NCBI RefSeq assembly: GCF_963855985.1
Contig: NC_087110.1
Coordinates: 2,285,001 to 2,349,000, forward strand
Length of the DNA stretch: 64,000 nucleotides
Reading direction: 5' to 3'
From: Ostrinia nubilalis
Taxonomy: Eukaryota > Arthropoda > Insecta > Lepidoptera > Crambidae
Of the stretch, positions 24,701 to 54,630 are shown piece by piece. The notes under the pieces are model-generated. The model ran no database searches, was not told the origin of the DNA, and was given only the letters and a program-made list of their open reading frames with translations. Numbering within the stretch: the first letter of the stretch is position 1; each line of letters opens with the position of its first letter. A program made the translations under genes and the position numbers.

Positions 24701-27360
24701 TCACTATGAGCAATGAGTATCACACATGGTTCCCTGGAGTGCATTACCGCAGCAAAATTTTTATAAATGTTGTGCTTTAGAGAGTCGAGAGTATAGCAGA
24801 TAATTAGTCCATCGTGAGCAGAAATTTGTCCACTAATAGCAAAATTCGTTCAAATTATAGTTTTAAAGTTATTGGCTAGAAGATTCTTCTATCTTGCATC
24901 TTAGACCCTTAGCTACAGACCTTAGATAGTATTTTTGAAACATTCTTACGCATGGTGGAGAAAGGGACGCTCTAGAGCAGTGGTTCTTAACCGGTGATCC
25001 GCGGACCACTGGTGGTCCCTGGAGGCATTCCAAGTGGTCCACGATGTGCACTTGCACACCTTGGTCAAAACCACTTTTAACTGATTTTTGCAGTCAAACT
25101 GGTTTTGACCGATTATGAGATGGTCCCTGACAAGACAGAAATTTGGTAAAATGGTCCCTCATGACTTAAAGGTTAAGAACCACTGCTCTAGAGACTCAAA
25201 ACTACAAGGATACACATGAACTCCAGTTTTAAATCCGTTGATATCTGCTGCATCTGCCATGTTTTTGGCTATAAGATTCTTCTATCTTACGGTTTAGATC
25301 TTTAGCTACAGACCTTAGACAGTATTTTTGTGAAAATTCTTACGCATGGTGGAGGAAGGGACGCTCTAGACACTCAAGTCTACAAGGAGTCACATGAACT
25401 CCAGTTTTAAATCCGTTGACATCTGCTGTATCTGCCATCTTTTTGGCTAGAAGATTCTTCTATCTTGCAGCTTAGACCTTTAGCTACAGACTTAGACAGT
25501 ATTTTTGAAACATTCTTACGCATGGTGGAGGAAGGGACGCTCTAGAGACTCAAGTCTACAAGGAGTCATATGAACTCCAGTTTTAAATCCGTTGACATCT
25601 GCTGCATCTGCCATCTTTTTGGCTAGAAGATTCTTCTATCTTACAGCTTAGACCTTTAGCTACAGACCTTAGACAGTATTTTTTATTATTTATTTGTGTC
25701 AGGGTGCTCTTCTAAAGAGTGTAAGACGATTGTATGTAGGTACTATTAAAATGTAATTTTAACTCATTGGTTTTGTCTCATATTTGAGGAATGTACTATG
25801 TATCATGAGTAGAGTCTTCGTTTAAAAGGATGCGAACGATTTAAATTTCAATAGGTAGACAAAATTGATAATTCTCAATTATCAAAAATTTAAGCTTTCT
25901 CCAGTAACACTGATATTATTATACTGTGTCTCATCAAAGTCATCATTGTCAAAAATATTGACAAATCGCGAACTGTCACGGCCAAAAAACTGACACGCGT
26001 CCGTCCTCCGTAAGCGCCACCGCGCGACTGATTGAGATTGTCCAAGCCGTCATGGACGATTTTTTCCACATTTTTTAACATAGTAACTAAATAAGACGCA
26101 ATATAAAAATTTCATCCGTTAAAAGCCCTCAAGTTATTTCTGAACTTTAGTTTAGTAAAAGATTTGGAATCTCAAATCGCTTATTTTAAAAATAAAACCA
26201 TAAATAGAAAACGAATAGAGGTAACTTTGGGAATATATTCTATCGAGTCAACTTCATCAAATCGTGTTTCCATCCGTTAATAGCCCTAGAAAATATCCTC
26301 AACTATGCCCAATAAAAATCTTAGCCTTTAATTTTACTGTTTAGTACCTCAAAAATGAAAAATGAAAACCTCATCTTCGCCATTTTCTCTGCTACCCGGC
26401 CTTAATACGTCATAAATTGTAAACCGCTACGTTTGTACGGCGGAACCCTCGGTGTGCGAGCCCGACTCGCACTTGGCCGGTTTTTTTTTTAAAGTATTTT
26501 TTGCCTTCCCACGATCGACTGGACTAATAGTCGACCAGTTGGCCACCCCTGATCTATTGGAGGACACTAAGACAAGAAGAAACTGAAAAAAATTGCTAAT
26601 TTAAAATTGTGAGTGAAATACTGCTAATTAAGTGCTTGAACACACTCTCTCCCTCACACGCATATTGTATTATGCTATGGGAGAGTGGAGTGGTCTTTCC
26701 TAGTACGGACGACAGCAAAAACCGGGGAACCAGACGCAGGTTAGCGTGCCATCCCTACATTGTAGACATTCCACCAGCTCGCACTAAGCGTTTCGACGAC
26801 TCGTTTATAATGCGAACAGCTAGGGACTGGAATTCGCTGCCTGCTGCTGTATTTCCTGAACACTATAATCCGGGCCTTTTCAAGGCGAGAGTGAACAGGC
26901 AGTTACAGGGCAGATATGTACCATCCTAGACTGCATCTCACTTAACACCAGGTGCGATTGCGGTCAAATACCTGCCTTGTCTAGCATAAAAAAATTTGTT
27001 GCAGACTACATAAGATGCCACTGTATTAAAACTACTTAAGAATGACAGCAACCATATCGTATCTGAGCTCGATAGTTTTGTCTTGATAAATGACCTTTAC
27101 TTTCACATTGTTTTTTTACCATACATGTTTATTTTTCACAGAAAAACGGCTGCTGGGCGATTCGCAACATGGTCGCCAGGTGTCGCGATCAAAACCCTAA
27201 GTTCCACGAGTTGGGAGTGGAAAGCCTTCTCAACGAAGCCTACGATCGGTTCTCTAAAGATTTCGGATTCGATATCAAGTCCGCGCTCAGAGATCTTGAG
27301 TGTGACGTTAAATTGGATGAGCAGTGGAAGGGGAAAGGGGTCCAGATGGAGAATAATTAA
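3765..27360 (+). CDS. Armc6: Armadillo repeat-containing protein 6 (ARMC6), complete, nine exons, 469 aa
   Basis: Coding exons are 3765-3881, 4049-4198, 4531-4748, 5410-5566, 9452-9587, 10099-10267, 15612-15705, 16679-16828 and 27142-27360. Every junction has GT/AG sites, phases agree, and the sum is 1410 nt (469 codons plus TAA). The product begins [20 protein letters not shown], an ARMC6 hallmark. It continues as armadillo-type helical repeats, for example LLNARKNIR (exon 4), [20 protein letters not shown] (exon 6) and [17 protein letters not shown] (exon 9). Length is close to the roughly 470-500 aa of animal ARMC6. The family is a conserved soluble alpha-solenoid of poorly known function, presumably a protein-binding scaffold. 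Intron 6 hosts a tektin gene; introns 4 and 8 are filled with nested transposons. Copies of exon 6 follow the real one, but only the copy at 10099 keeps its acceptor. Confidence 0.93.
4996..5177 (-). mobile_element. RTE-type LINE 3' fragment
   Basis: On the minus strand it carries GACGTCCTATGGCTGAAATG at its end and degraded codons of an RT C-terminus, including the W..GAAYRKTQ stretch. The related copies at 15955-16150, 38860-39020 and 58775-58895 share the GTCCACTGCTGGACA or GTCCACTGCTGAACA block. It lies in ARMC6 intron 3. Confidence 0.75.
5622..5665 (-). mobile_element. Helitron-like 3' end
   Basis: Read on the minus strand, a GC-rich hairpin (CGGGCGAAGCCGTGGGC) is followed by AAAAGCTAGT. 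A hairpin just before a CTAG terminus is the classic Helitron 3' end. Only the end is recognisable. Confidence 0.5.
5888..9326. mobile_element. hAT-like element, 3.4 kb, TIR CATAGCTGGGCA, TSD GTTGTGCC
   Basis: Inverted ends CATAGCTGGGCA and TGCCCAGCTATG are flanked by a perfect 8-bp duplication GTTGTGCC (5880-5887 and 9327-9334), as expected for hAT. Subterminal regions hold many GTTAATC/GATTAAC motifs, typical transposase-binding arrays. No intact transposase is open. The interior contains a GGTTCCGTA-type fragment (about 6125-6185), a tandem pair of about 110-bp units (6252-6350 and 6378-6465) and a further MITE at 7165-7599. Confidence 0.85.
7165..7599. mobile_element. MITE with TIR CTAGTGTTGTA
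   Basis: The left end CTAGTGTTGTAAGTAAGAAC and the right end GTATCGTACAACACTAG form an inverted pair, followed inward by CTCGAGTCTT and AAGACTCGAG. No coding capacity. It is nested in the 3.4-kb hAT-like element. Confidence 0.7.
9838..10019. mobile_element. hAT-type MITE, TIR CATTGGTTCCCAAA
   Basis: Inverted ends CATTGGTTCCCAAAGTGGG and AGTTTGGGAACCAATG. The flanks share CTAAGG, an imperfect target duplication. It lies in ARMC6 intron 5, about 80 bp upstream of exon 6. Confidence 0.75.
10765..10840 (+). pseudogene. ARMC6 exon 6 copy 2, 3'-truncated
   Basis: Nearly identical to the first part of exon 6, through the codons for RHELCAMA, then breaks into minisatellite sequence. Its 5' edge reads CTCGGAG instead of TTTTCAGAG, so the acceptor AG is lost. 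No donor. Confidence 0.85.
11067..11418 (+). pseudogene. ARMC6 exon 6 copy 3, split by a retroelement
   Basis: The 5' part (11067-11130) ends after the codons for RHEL; the remainder resumes at 11321 and runs to a good GTGAGT donor at 11419. Between them lies a 190-bp retroelement (11131-11320). The acceptor is lost as in the other copies. The 60 bp after the donor is also duplicated from behind the real exon 6. Confidence 0.85.
11131..11320 (+). mobile_element. Retroelement 3' end inserted in an exon 6 copy
   Basis: It carries AGTGCCCCATAAGGGCTACC, GACGTTCATAAGTGCCACTT and an AATAAATATTTTTGATTTT tail. The same family is at 34680-34835 (minus) and 48291-48390 (plus). No clear target duplication. 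Confidence 0.75.
11847..11922 (+). pseudogene. ARMC6 exon 6 copy 4, 3'-truncated
   Basis: Same extent and 5' edge as copy 2, with a GCGAAGGCTG variant at the break shared with copy 5. No acceptor or donor. Confidence 0.85.
12187..12260 (+). pseudogene. ARMC6 exon 6 copy 5, 3'-truncated
   Basis: Shares the GCGAAGGCTG variant with copy 4, so the two blocks probably arose by amplification of one unit. No acceptor or donor. Confidence 0.85.
12507..12668 (+). pseudogene. ARMC6 exon 6 copy 6, full 3' end but no acceptor
   Basis: Open from the codons for PPVVSETM to ASKL with a good GTAAGT donor. The original CAG/AG acceptor is now CGG/AG and 6 nt are missing near the 5' edge. Using the next AG would shift the frame relative to exon 5. 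It is therefore probably skipped, though the sequence is almost unmutated. Confidence 0.75.
13360..13500 (+). mobile_element. Retroelement 3' end abutting the tektin stop codon
   Basis: Reads TCAGCACTGGCCCATT, CCCGAAGCAGTGGTAGGG, AAAAGCCTATTTGC and ends in AAATAAATGAATTTTATGAA plus TTTTA. The same end is seen in the copy at 1765-1925. Its last bases provide the TAA stop of the tektin gene on the other strand. Confidence 0.8.
13498..14739 (-). CDS. Tekt1: Tektin family protein (tektin-1-like), intronless, 413 aa, nested in ARMC6 intron 6
   Basis: A single uninterrupted reading frame of 413 codons. The protein is almost entirely coiled coil and carries the tektin signature nonapeptide as RPKVENCRE (residues 330-338; family consensus RPNVELCRD). 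The block [11 protein letters not shown] (residues 117-127) and the stretch [17 protein letters not shown] (173-189) resemble tektin-1 more than other tektins, but the subtype is an inference. Tektins form filaments inside the doublet microtubules of axonemes; in insects a role in sperm flagella is likely. The gene lies antisense inside an ARMC6 intron and has no introns, which suggests a retrogene or intron loss. Its last codons CTG TGT GGT TAC are followed by a TAA supplied by the end of a retroelement, so the C-terminus may be shortened or altered. Length is close to the usual 410-450 aa. Confidence 0.9.
   Translation of the reverse strand: MTTAENGDYLSFGDRNFGLGTVLNWHDHNQRVLKGDIIGITDENTSITKNSIIKVNQTSCNDFSDSTDQLKHRARHINYWKAELERATRDIDAEIAILEAQRQQVKNAMDILTIPEYITEECLDLRRLRMQSDLIYDEPQEELFTESALIENVKRLHREMLRDIQNQMEMNVAAKNALERDWSDKYLAFKYESENVDLETKSDNVKDIAGATRLSEGQSNVQSWEQYTVNALTQFKHAIDRSKELRAKVEAVLINTARDLRTQDIKVNKALSERIAKTEQVKIELENQLKLTLEKIVETENILETLHEEMLKVSQRLQVAQTRLNTKNCRPKVENCREGSLIGLLEEVRDLNDSMSLLQKRSLETEKLRADLIHERSLIENEIIVKKKTLHLDNERCLFLRSHFQSAEKLCGY
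15201..15434. mobile_element. hAT MITE with perfect 8-bp TSD CTCTAAAC
   Basis: The ends CAGTCTTTCCCAAAGTGGGC and AGTTTGGGAACCGCTG are inverted, and the flanks 15193-15200 and 15435-15442 are both CTCTAAAC. It lies in ARMC6 intron 6, 170 bp before exon 7. Confidence 0.88.
15955..16150 (-). mobile_element. RTE-type LINE 3' end
   Basis: The minus strand encodes [19 protein letters not shown] and then [16 protein letters not shown], the usual C-terminus of RTE-like reverse transcriptases. A short non-coding tail follows. Located in ARMC6 intron 7. Confidence 0.85.
17085..17350 (+). repeat. Interspersed repeat, also at 44655-45060 in opposite orientation
   Basis: The segments TTTCCTCCGCCATTTTCCGC and TACCTTCGCGAAG recur as complements at 44690-44735 and 44930-45045. 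There the repeat is split by an AT-rich insertion. The family is not identified. Confidence 0.65.
17983..18246. mobile_element. MITE with very long TIRs (CAGGGTGTTAGGTAAATGGG), copy 1
   Basis: The ends are inverted over roughly 80 bp and flanked by TA. The element folds into an almost complete hairpin. The other copies at 43397-43660 and 44236-44499 are closely similar. Confidence 0.85.
19206..19522. mobile_element. MITE with TIR TAAGGCCTCA
   Basis: The ends TAAGGCCTCATAATTACGGA and TCCGTAAATGAGGCCTTA are inverted. Nothing in it resembles a known protein. It is nested within the DDE transposon remnant. Confidence 0.7.
21545..21612 (+). mobile_element. tRNA-like SINE head
   Basis: Box A-like GTAGCTCAAAGGTTAG and box B GGGTTCGATTCCC are at tRNA spacing. 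The outer stem does not pair, so this is a SINE head rather than a tRNA gene. Confidence 0.55.
21685..21978. mobile_element. MITE with TIR TTAAGGTTGATTTACACGTA
   Basis: The left end AGGTTGATTTACACGTAATA is complementary to the right TTAATACGTGTAAATCAGTC, followed inward by AGTTACCTACTTAACT and its partner. An internal repeat of the left end is at about 21778. Confidence 0.65.
22388..22877 (+). pseudogene. Broken DUF4817/DDE transposase
   Basis: The N-terminal part encodes a DUF4817 helix-turn-helix region ([20 protein letters not shown], then [16 protein letters not shown] and GRP). It breaks off after about 87 codons. In another frame from about 22650 the C-terminal DDE part appears, with [17 protein letters not shown] and [18 protein letters not shown], ending at a TAG. 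The catalytic core between them is deleted and the frames disagree, so it cannot make an active enzyme. It lies inside the TIR element 18521-23227. Confidence 0.85.
23975..24248 (-). mobile_element. tRNA-headed SINE, near full length
   Basis: On the minus strand the head (24248-24177) starts GGCCGTTTGGTGTAGTGGTT (box A) and includes GGGTTCGATTCCCGG (box B). A body and an (ATTT)n-type tail at about 23975 follow. Tail fragments recur at 1990-2110 and 15095-15175. Anticodon stem and acceptor pairing are imperfect, so it is not a tRNA gene. Confidence 0.8.
24872..25684. repeat. 177-bp tandem repeat, about 3.4 units
   Basis: Units begin TTGGCTAGAAGATTCTTCTA at 24872, 25265, 25443 and 25619. Spacing is 176-178 bp once the hAT MITE in the first unit is removed. 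Each unit contains ACGCATGGTGGAG and CGCTCTAGA. The last unit stops after about 65 bp. Confidence 0.9.
24978..25185. mobile_element. hAT MITE with TSD CTCTAGAG and visible empty site
   Basis: The ends CAGTGGTTCTTAACC and GGTTAAGAACCACTG are perfectly inverted and flanked by CTCTAGAG (24970-24977, 25186-25193). The neighbouring tandem unit at about 25540 holds the same site without the insertion (CGCTCTAGAGACTC), which proves the boundaries. Confidence 0.95.
26609..26975 (+). mobile_element. LINE reverse-transcriptase C-terminus and 3' end
   Basis: The frame to 26929 encodes [20 protein letters not shown], then [19 protein letters not shown] and [12 protein letters not shown], the typical C-terminus of an insect non-LTR reverse transcriptase. 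A short 3' UTR follows. A matching tail fragment is at 17505-17615. Confidence 0.85.
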
Positions 27361-27660
27361 TAATATGACAAGAGGAGGGAGGCACGGGGAAATTGTAAAC
27401 CCACATTTTGTTGGGTGTCTAAAGTGGGGGAAACCTACCTTACAAATAAAATTTGCCCCCAATCCTAAATCAAACAGCCTCTCTAGGCTAGAAGCTGGTC
27501 GCTTGTCAAGCTTAACACTGAGACCTTATGCAGTTACGGGACTATTCCCACCGCTGAAACTCCAGGATCTACAGCTTGACGGCCAATAAAAACCCAACCA
27601 GTGAAGGTCAAGTTTGTCCCGGGGGAAAGTTAAACTGTCATTGGACCCGCAACGAAATTA
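27361..27660 (+). promoter_or_regulatory. ARMC6 3' UTR with candidate poly(A) signals in a repeat
   Basis: AATAAA occurs at 27445-27450 and 27585-27590. The stretch 27500-27650 matches the complement of 61375-61490, including GGTTGGGTTTTTATTGGC, so the second signal lies inside an interspersed repeat. Which site is used is not known from sequence. Confidence 0.5.
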
Positions 27661-29472
27661 TGTGCATATAAAACCTTGTGCAGTTGCAATTGGGCCAATT
27701 TCAATACTCAAATGTTTTCACAATGCACAAGAAACCCAATCTAAAAATGGCTTTTTTGGCTAAAATTAAAACTTAAATGTATTATATTCTACATTATAAC
27801 ATTCCTGAATCGCTATCACACTAAGTTTAAATCTAACAAACACAACTTTCAATGAAATAAAATGTATAGAATGCAAATGACAAAACTATGTGATAATTTT
27901 ATTCAATACTTTAAGTAAATATTATCGGTGCTTCTAACAAATAAAACCTCAATTTTAATTACAAAAATATTTATTGATTTCAATAAAACATTTTTTAAAT
28001 CATTTTTTCCATTAATTATCCATTTGCGGACGAATTATGACAATTATTAGAGAACATTTTAATTATTTAGATACATAATCATAACATTGAAACATTGAAT
28101 CCTGTATTTATTATTATTTAAAACACTACAAGTCGCAAAAGTATTATTTGCACAAAATTATAGTCTCAACATTCAATATTTGAATTATTTTAAAATTAAA
28201 ACATTAATGGTACACAGTGTTGCTTGAATGTTTAGTTAACTTGCAACATTAAAACTACGTAATTTGTTCGGTGGCAATACTAATGTAATACTATCTGTAC
28301 GTTTGTTATGAAATTATAGATAGAAACTATTTGAAACATCTTTTTTCTAATCAGGACAATTTATGTGACCTTATATTTATTTATTTCTAATAATCCTTTT
28401 GCAATGTAGAAATATTAAATTGAAATTAAGTATACCAACATAATAACGATTAAAATCGAGTAAAACTAACGAATAGCCGTTATCCTAATACAAACTAAAA
28501 TAACAAATTACCAAAGAAAAACAACTTTTGTACCACAATCAAAGGTGCGGAATACTCGTAGTATTATCACACATACCATTTTGGCCTTAATTACTTTAAA
28601 AATAAGAAACATTACTAAAATTACATTAAAATAATGTAAGTACGACCACGATATCTTAATATTAAAGAGAGACATGTCGTAAATTATAAACATAGTGAAT
28701 TTGTCATGGCATTGTATCAAAATACAAAATTGACATCATAGGCTCAAATGTTCAAAAACATATTTTATACCCACTACCACTAAGCTACATAATATTAAAG
28801 TTTCATCGAAATTCTTTCAGTAGTTTTTGCGGGAAGGAGTAACAAACATACATCCATGCTCACAAATTAAGTATAGATCGAAATATTTCTCAGACTAAGG
28901 CCCGATTCAACCAAACGTTTATCCGAGAATAACTCATGGTACTCCTGGTATAACTGACACATTGACAATTCCAGAATGGGAAATATGTCAAAACTGACGA
29001 TTAATATTTATTTTACTCTTGTTTGGTCGAATCCACTCTTAATTATTAGTTTTCCAAAAAGATATCAGTGAGAAGGAATGACATAATGGAATTTCACTGG
29101 AAATATCATTCTTATTTCGTGTGGAATAAGGATTTCTTATACACTACTTCGTGGTCGTTTTTACATACGCCTAATCAAGAATTAGATTCTTGTGAAAATA
29201 CTTCAAAATTTAACAGTATTAATCTCAATTGTAAATCTCACAGAGATTCCTTAAAATATCTTAACAATATTATAAAGAGTGATGTGTCGCAAGTGGATTT
29301 AAAATAATCCAAAATTATAACCTGTAAGGTTTTTATAAAGGTGAAGGTGACACTAGATCGTTTACTTGTAACTGTCTTTAATAAAACAATACAAGCAAAA
29401 GCTCTATTTATAAAACAAAAAAAATCAAAAACCAAATTTTCTTCGCACTCTAAGAAAAAGAAAGATTGTTTA
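27661..29472. other. AT-rich intergenic DNA, nothing recognised
   Basis: Very AT-rich sequence between the tails of ARMC6 and SMC5. No ORF resembles a protein I know and no tRNA-like fold or element end is clear. Confidence 0.6.
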
Positions 29473-29666
29473 CTAAAGTACGGCCAACTAGCAGCGATGC
29501 AAAAGGTCGATACGACTGTCGAGTTGACAATATATTGTCTCTTCCCATCTTGTGTATTTGTCGTAATGTCTCGTTCTCGCGCCAAAATATGTCAAAGTCA
29601 GACGGGTTCACCCATGACATTGGGTTTGTTTACATTTGGTATCGCTTCTCGTTGGCCGTAGTTTAG
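29473..29666. mobile_element. MITE, TIR CTAAAGTACGGCCAAC, copy 1
   Basis: The inverted ends CTAAAGTACGGCCAAC and GTTGGCCGTAGTTTAG enclose about 160 bp that also recur, in opposite orientation, at 36623-36818. The mirrored copies and lack of coding potential indicate a non-autonomous DNA transposon. Confidence 0.8.
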
Positions 29667-30041
29667 CAACAAAATATCGTAACAAAAATTTCACAATATT
29701 CAATGATACCCCGAATCCTCTGTTACAAGTAAATGCTCTAACGTGTACGCACCTTAAAAATACTTTTTGTAGGTCCAGCGCTTAAACTCAGTCAGTAAGA
29801 ACTATTTATTAGTCTAAACAAATAAAGAAATTTTGACTTTGACTTTGAGTATGAGACGGGAGGGGTGACATTGACATATTATGACGTGACAGAGCATATA
29901 AATCTGAAGTTCTGAAGTCTCGTTGACGTTTGACGTTACAAAAACACCCTCAGGCACTAAGTTAAGCGGCAGACCTACAATGTTACCTTTAAATGCGGTA
30001 AATGCACCGTTCAATACATTTTTGGTAGTATCTCGCATACC

Positions 30042-51693
<21,652 letters not shown>

Positions 51694-54558
51694 TTTCACT
51701 TTTAAATGCGAGAGACAACCATATTTAAAAGATTAAATGGAAAAAACACCACACAACACAAAACGAAATTCTCAACATTTTTCGAGCTAGAGCTAGAGCT
51801 AGCTTTTTTTGCCAAATTTGACATAAAGTGACATTTGACAGTTATAGTGCTGCACCACAAACCGTGGTTTTTTAAACAGAAAGGGATAGATAAACGCATA
51901 GTGTCAACGATATGCCTTCGCATTGGTCACGCATGTACTCCAGTTTTCCTCCTTAAAATTAATGTGAGAAATAGCCCATTATGTGATTGTGGAGAAGACG
52001 AGTTCCCCTGAGCATATTTTCTTTAATTGTAAAAATTATTCTGTTTTTTTATATGACATTCTTCCCCTTAAAACTCCTCGTCCTTTCAACTTCCAATATA
52101 CAGTGTGTCCGGGCTTGTAGTGATCAAACTTTAAGGGCGTAATCTATGGACAATTTTATCGATGAAAATACTTCAAATTTGGGGCTTCTTGACCCATTTC
52201 TCGCAAAATTACGAGGATTTCAGTTTTTAATTTTTAGTTTTCACCTCTTCCTTCAAAAACAAGTGAAAACGTGGGTAGCTTAACACTAATAAGCAAAAAT
52301 TTTATATCATGCGATAGCCAATAAAATTATCTATTAGTAGAAGTAGAAAACAGATATAAGTTTTATACATTTTAAGGGAGTAAGAATGGATTTAATTAGA
52401 AAAAAACATGACTTTTTTAACTTCTTTTTCAGTTATTTTCCAACACGAGAAAAACCAGGTCATTAAGGTATGTTTTATTTGCATTGTATTATTAGTATTT
52501 GAGCTATTCTACAAAACTAATGTAAATTTATTAGTCTACGTCTATTAGTTTCGACGTAATTGTTGAACAAAGATACCCCTTCCCAGCGGTTTGTGTCCAT
52601 TAAGTCAAAATAAAAAAAATCAAATCAAAATCACCGATTGCGCTAAATATTCTCAACTACTATGCAACTAGACGACGAACGAAAATCACAAATAAATTCG
52701 TATCGCGGTGTCGCTTTGACATAAAACAAAACGCAACTGCTTCTTTGTGTAAAAGCTGAAAGTAAGCAACTTTTTCTCTCACGTGAACATTTGCTGTGTT
52801 TTAGTGAAATAATAAGGTTTTCGGACTTTTAATGGAAAGTGATTAAATCCGTTGTTTTGTCTTTGTTTACGGTTTGCGCGTGAACTTTACCGCGATACCG
52901 AATTTGCACCTCAGCTGGAATGAAAAACAGAGCGCAATCTGGAGAAGAAGTGCTAATGAATTGGAGACGTTAAAAAATAGCGCAATCGGGGCACTGGTGC
53001 GGCGCGTTGATAAAAACAGAATTTTTTTTTTTACATTTTTGGTGTGATTCTGCCCCCCTAGACAAAACGCACTTTTTGATCGAATAGAAAATCGAATCCG
53101 TCAAAACTCCATACAAAAAAGGGACTTTTCGACCACTTTTCGACTGGTTTGCGATTATAATTTGCACTTTGTCTAGACCCACTGATCCTTTCGAACCTTT
53201 TCCTTTCCTATGAATCCGACTAATATATCTGTGCTGTGAATGCACAACACTATTATGATTTTTAAATAATAAGTTGCAGCGTGGAGTTCTACTATTTAGC
53301 CAAACTTTTTTTTTAGTTTTTTCATGTTGCCAGTTTATTGAAAATAACTTAATAGTAGAAAAAAGTTTACTTATCTGCGCTATAGCATAAACCTTTGAAA
53401 AGAGGCTAATATTGTAATTTTATGACTTTACAACAATAATGGATGTTCTTCTTGGAGATTAAAAACTGCGCCCATTCCAAACCAAGCAAAGCTTGTATTA
53501 AATCAGACATTGATCTAGGCTCTAGGTTGATTTTGTGTAAAAAAATACATACATGTGTAAGTACTTACAAACGAAGAGTTTTGAAACAAATGTAAACTGG
53601 ATAAGATAATAATTTATAATTTATTAAATAAGACAATAATAATTTAATTGGCTTATGTTCAAGTCGTATCTTCCTGCACATTTATGTACAATTAAATGCT
53701 GTTGAAACATTGTTAAACAAATAAAACAAAATTAATAAATAAATAAAACTATTATAATTATTATTTATAACAAATAAACAATCTTCTATGAACAGGAGTT
53801 AAGAATAAGAAGCTAAACAAAGAAAAATGAAACGAACCCTATACCTGAACCTTTAATCTTGAATACATTTAAAAATATCTGTGGGTCAAAATAAGTGGCA
53901 CTATTAGATCGAATCGAAAATCGAGTCCGTTGAAACTCCATACAAAAAAGGCTTTTCGTCCCATCTTTTCTTTCAACTTTCAACATAAAAATTACTGACA
54001 CATTTGTGGCAGGTTCCGAGGTTCTTTGAATATTCGTAGAAAGAAGCGATTTTAGTAGAAAGGTTATTAAAACCTGGTAACCCTGACACAAAATTGACGA
54101 ATCACAGAGCGCAACAAACAAAACGATTCCGGCTGATGTGCTTGTCTGTCGCTCCTTCGTAGAGTTGCGCTTGGAAATTATTCTATCGTATGTTTGTGTA
54201 TGAAAATGAGTGAAAAATAAGTTTTCTTGAATTAATGAGTGTTCTAATAGCTGCCGAAATTAATATTGGACAAATTCCAGTTGACTATTTAGTGAAATTC
54301 AGTGTTGATCAACCGTTCATCGGGATTACATGGAGGGTATTCATGTTTATAAATATTGATTTGTTGCATCGTGTTTTCTAACGTTTCTATTGTGCTGCTA
54401 AACGTGTAGTGAAATGTAGGTAACCGATAAAAGTGGCGGAATATTGTGGTAGTTCCTAAAAATGGATCAACAATATTTAGTTTGCAATGGCGCGCCCGCG
54501 TTTGTGATTGCGTGTAGTGTTTGAGTTTTGTTCCTTGTGTTTTTGTGTTTATCAGACA
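51694..54558. other. Intergenic region between divergent SMC5 and the unknown gene
   Basis: About 2.9 kb. It should contain both promoters and perhaps a non-coding first exon of the plus-strand gene, since TTTATCAG just before its ATG could be a splice acceptor. Fragments of an interspersed repeat lie at 53037-53185 and 53905-53975. No TATA box or coding exon can be called. Confidence 0.5.
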
Positions 54559-54630
54559 ATGGAGGGAACTACTGAGAAGGATTGCTCCCCATTATGGAGC
54601 CTGTACCAGCAGATCGTGTCGGATATGAAG
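54559..54630 (+). CDS. First coding exon of an unrecognised gene (24 codons)
   Basis: ATG at 54559 is the first in-frame ATG after a TGA at 54504, in a fair context (GACAATGG). It encodes MEGTTEKDCSPLWSLYQQIV and SDMK, then a GTAGGT donor. The frame stays open past the donor, but the downstream residues look like intron. CAG at 54553-54555 may be an acceptor for an upstream non-coding exon. I find no continuation exon in the remaining 9.4 kb, so the next exon is probably beyond the window. The gene is head-to-head with SMC5. Product unknown; the charged and aromatic start gives no clear family. Confidence 0.5.

Larger units (their letters stand above)
17622..26490. repeat. GGTTCCGTA/TTGGCCGG interspersed repeat, interrupted
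   Basis: It begins TTTTTAGGGTTCCGTACC and ends CGCACTTGGCCGGTTTTTTT, both ends as in the shorter relatives at 31245-31697 and 6125-6185. Inside are three diverged copies of a unit with TCAAACTTCTAAG and AGAATCTTGAAATT (17695-17935, 18290-18510, 23340-23560). Other elements interrupt it. The superfamily is uncertain. Confidence 0.65.
17378..26551. mobile_element. 9.2-kb nested hAT-like element, TIR CAGGGGTGGCCAAC, TSD ATCTATTG
   Basis: The left end CAGGGGTGGCCAAC and right end GTTGGCCACCCCTG are perfectly inverted and flanked by an identical 8-bp duplication ATCTATTG (17370-17377 and 26552-26559). The two ends are therefore one old hAT insertion that has been enlarged by later insertions. It makes up most of ARMC6 intron 8. 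No hAT transposase is recognisable. Confidence 0.85.

Noticed and set aside
27083..27589. 168-codon frame over the last ARMC6 exon
   Set aside because: Wrong frame; the true exon (27142-27360) encodes the conserved ARMC6 C-terminus.
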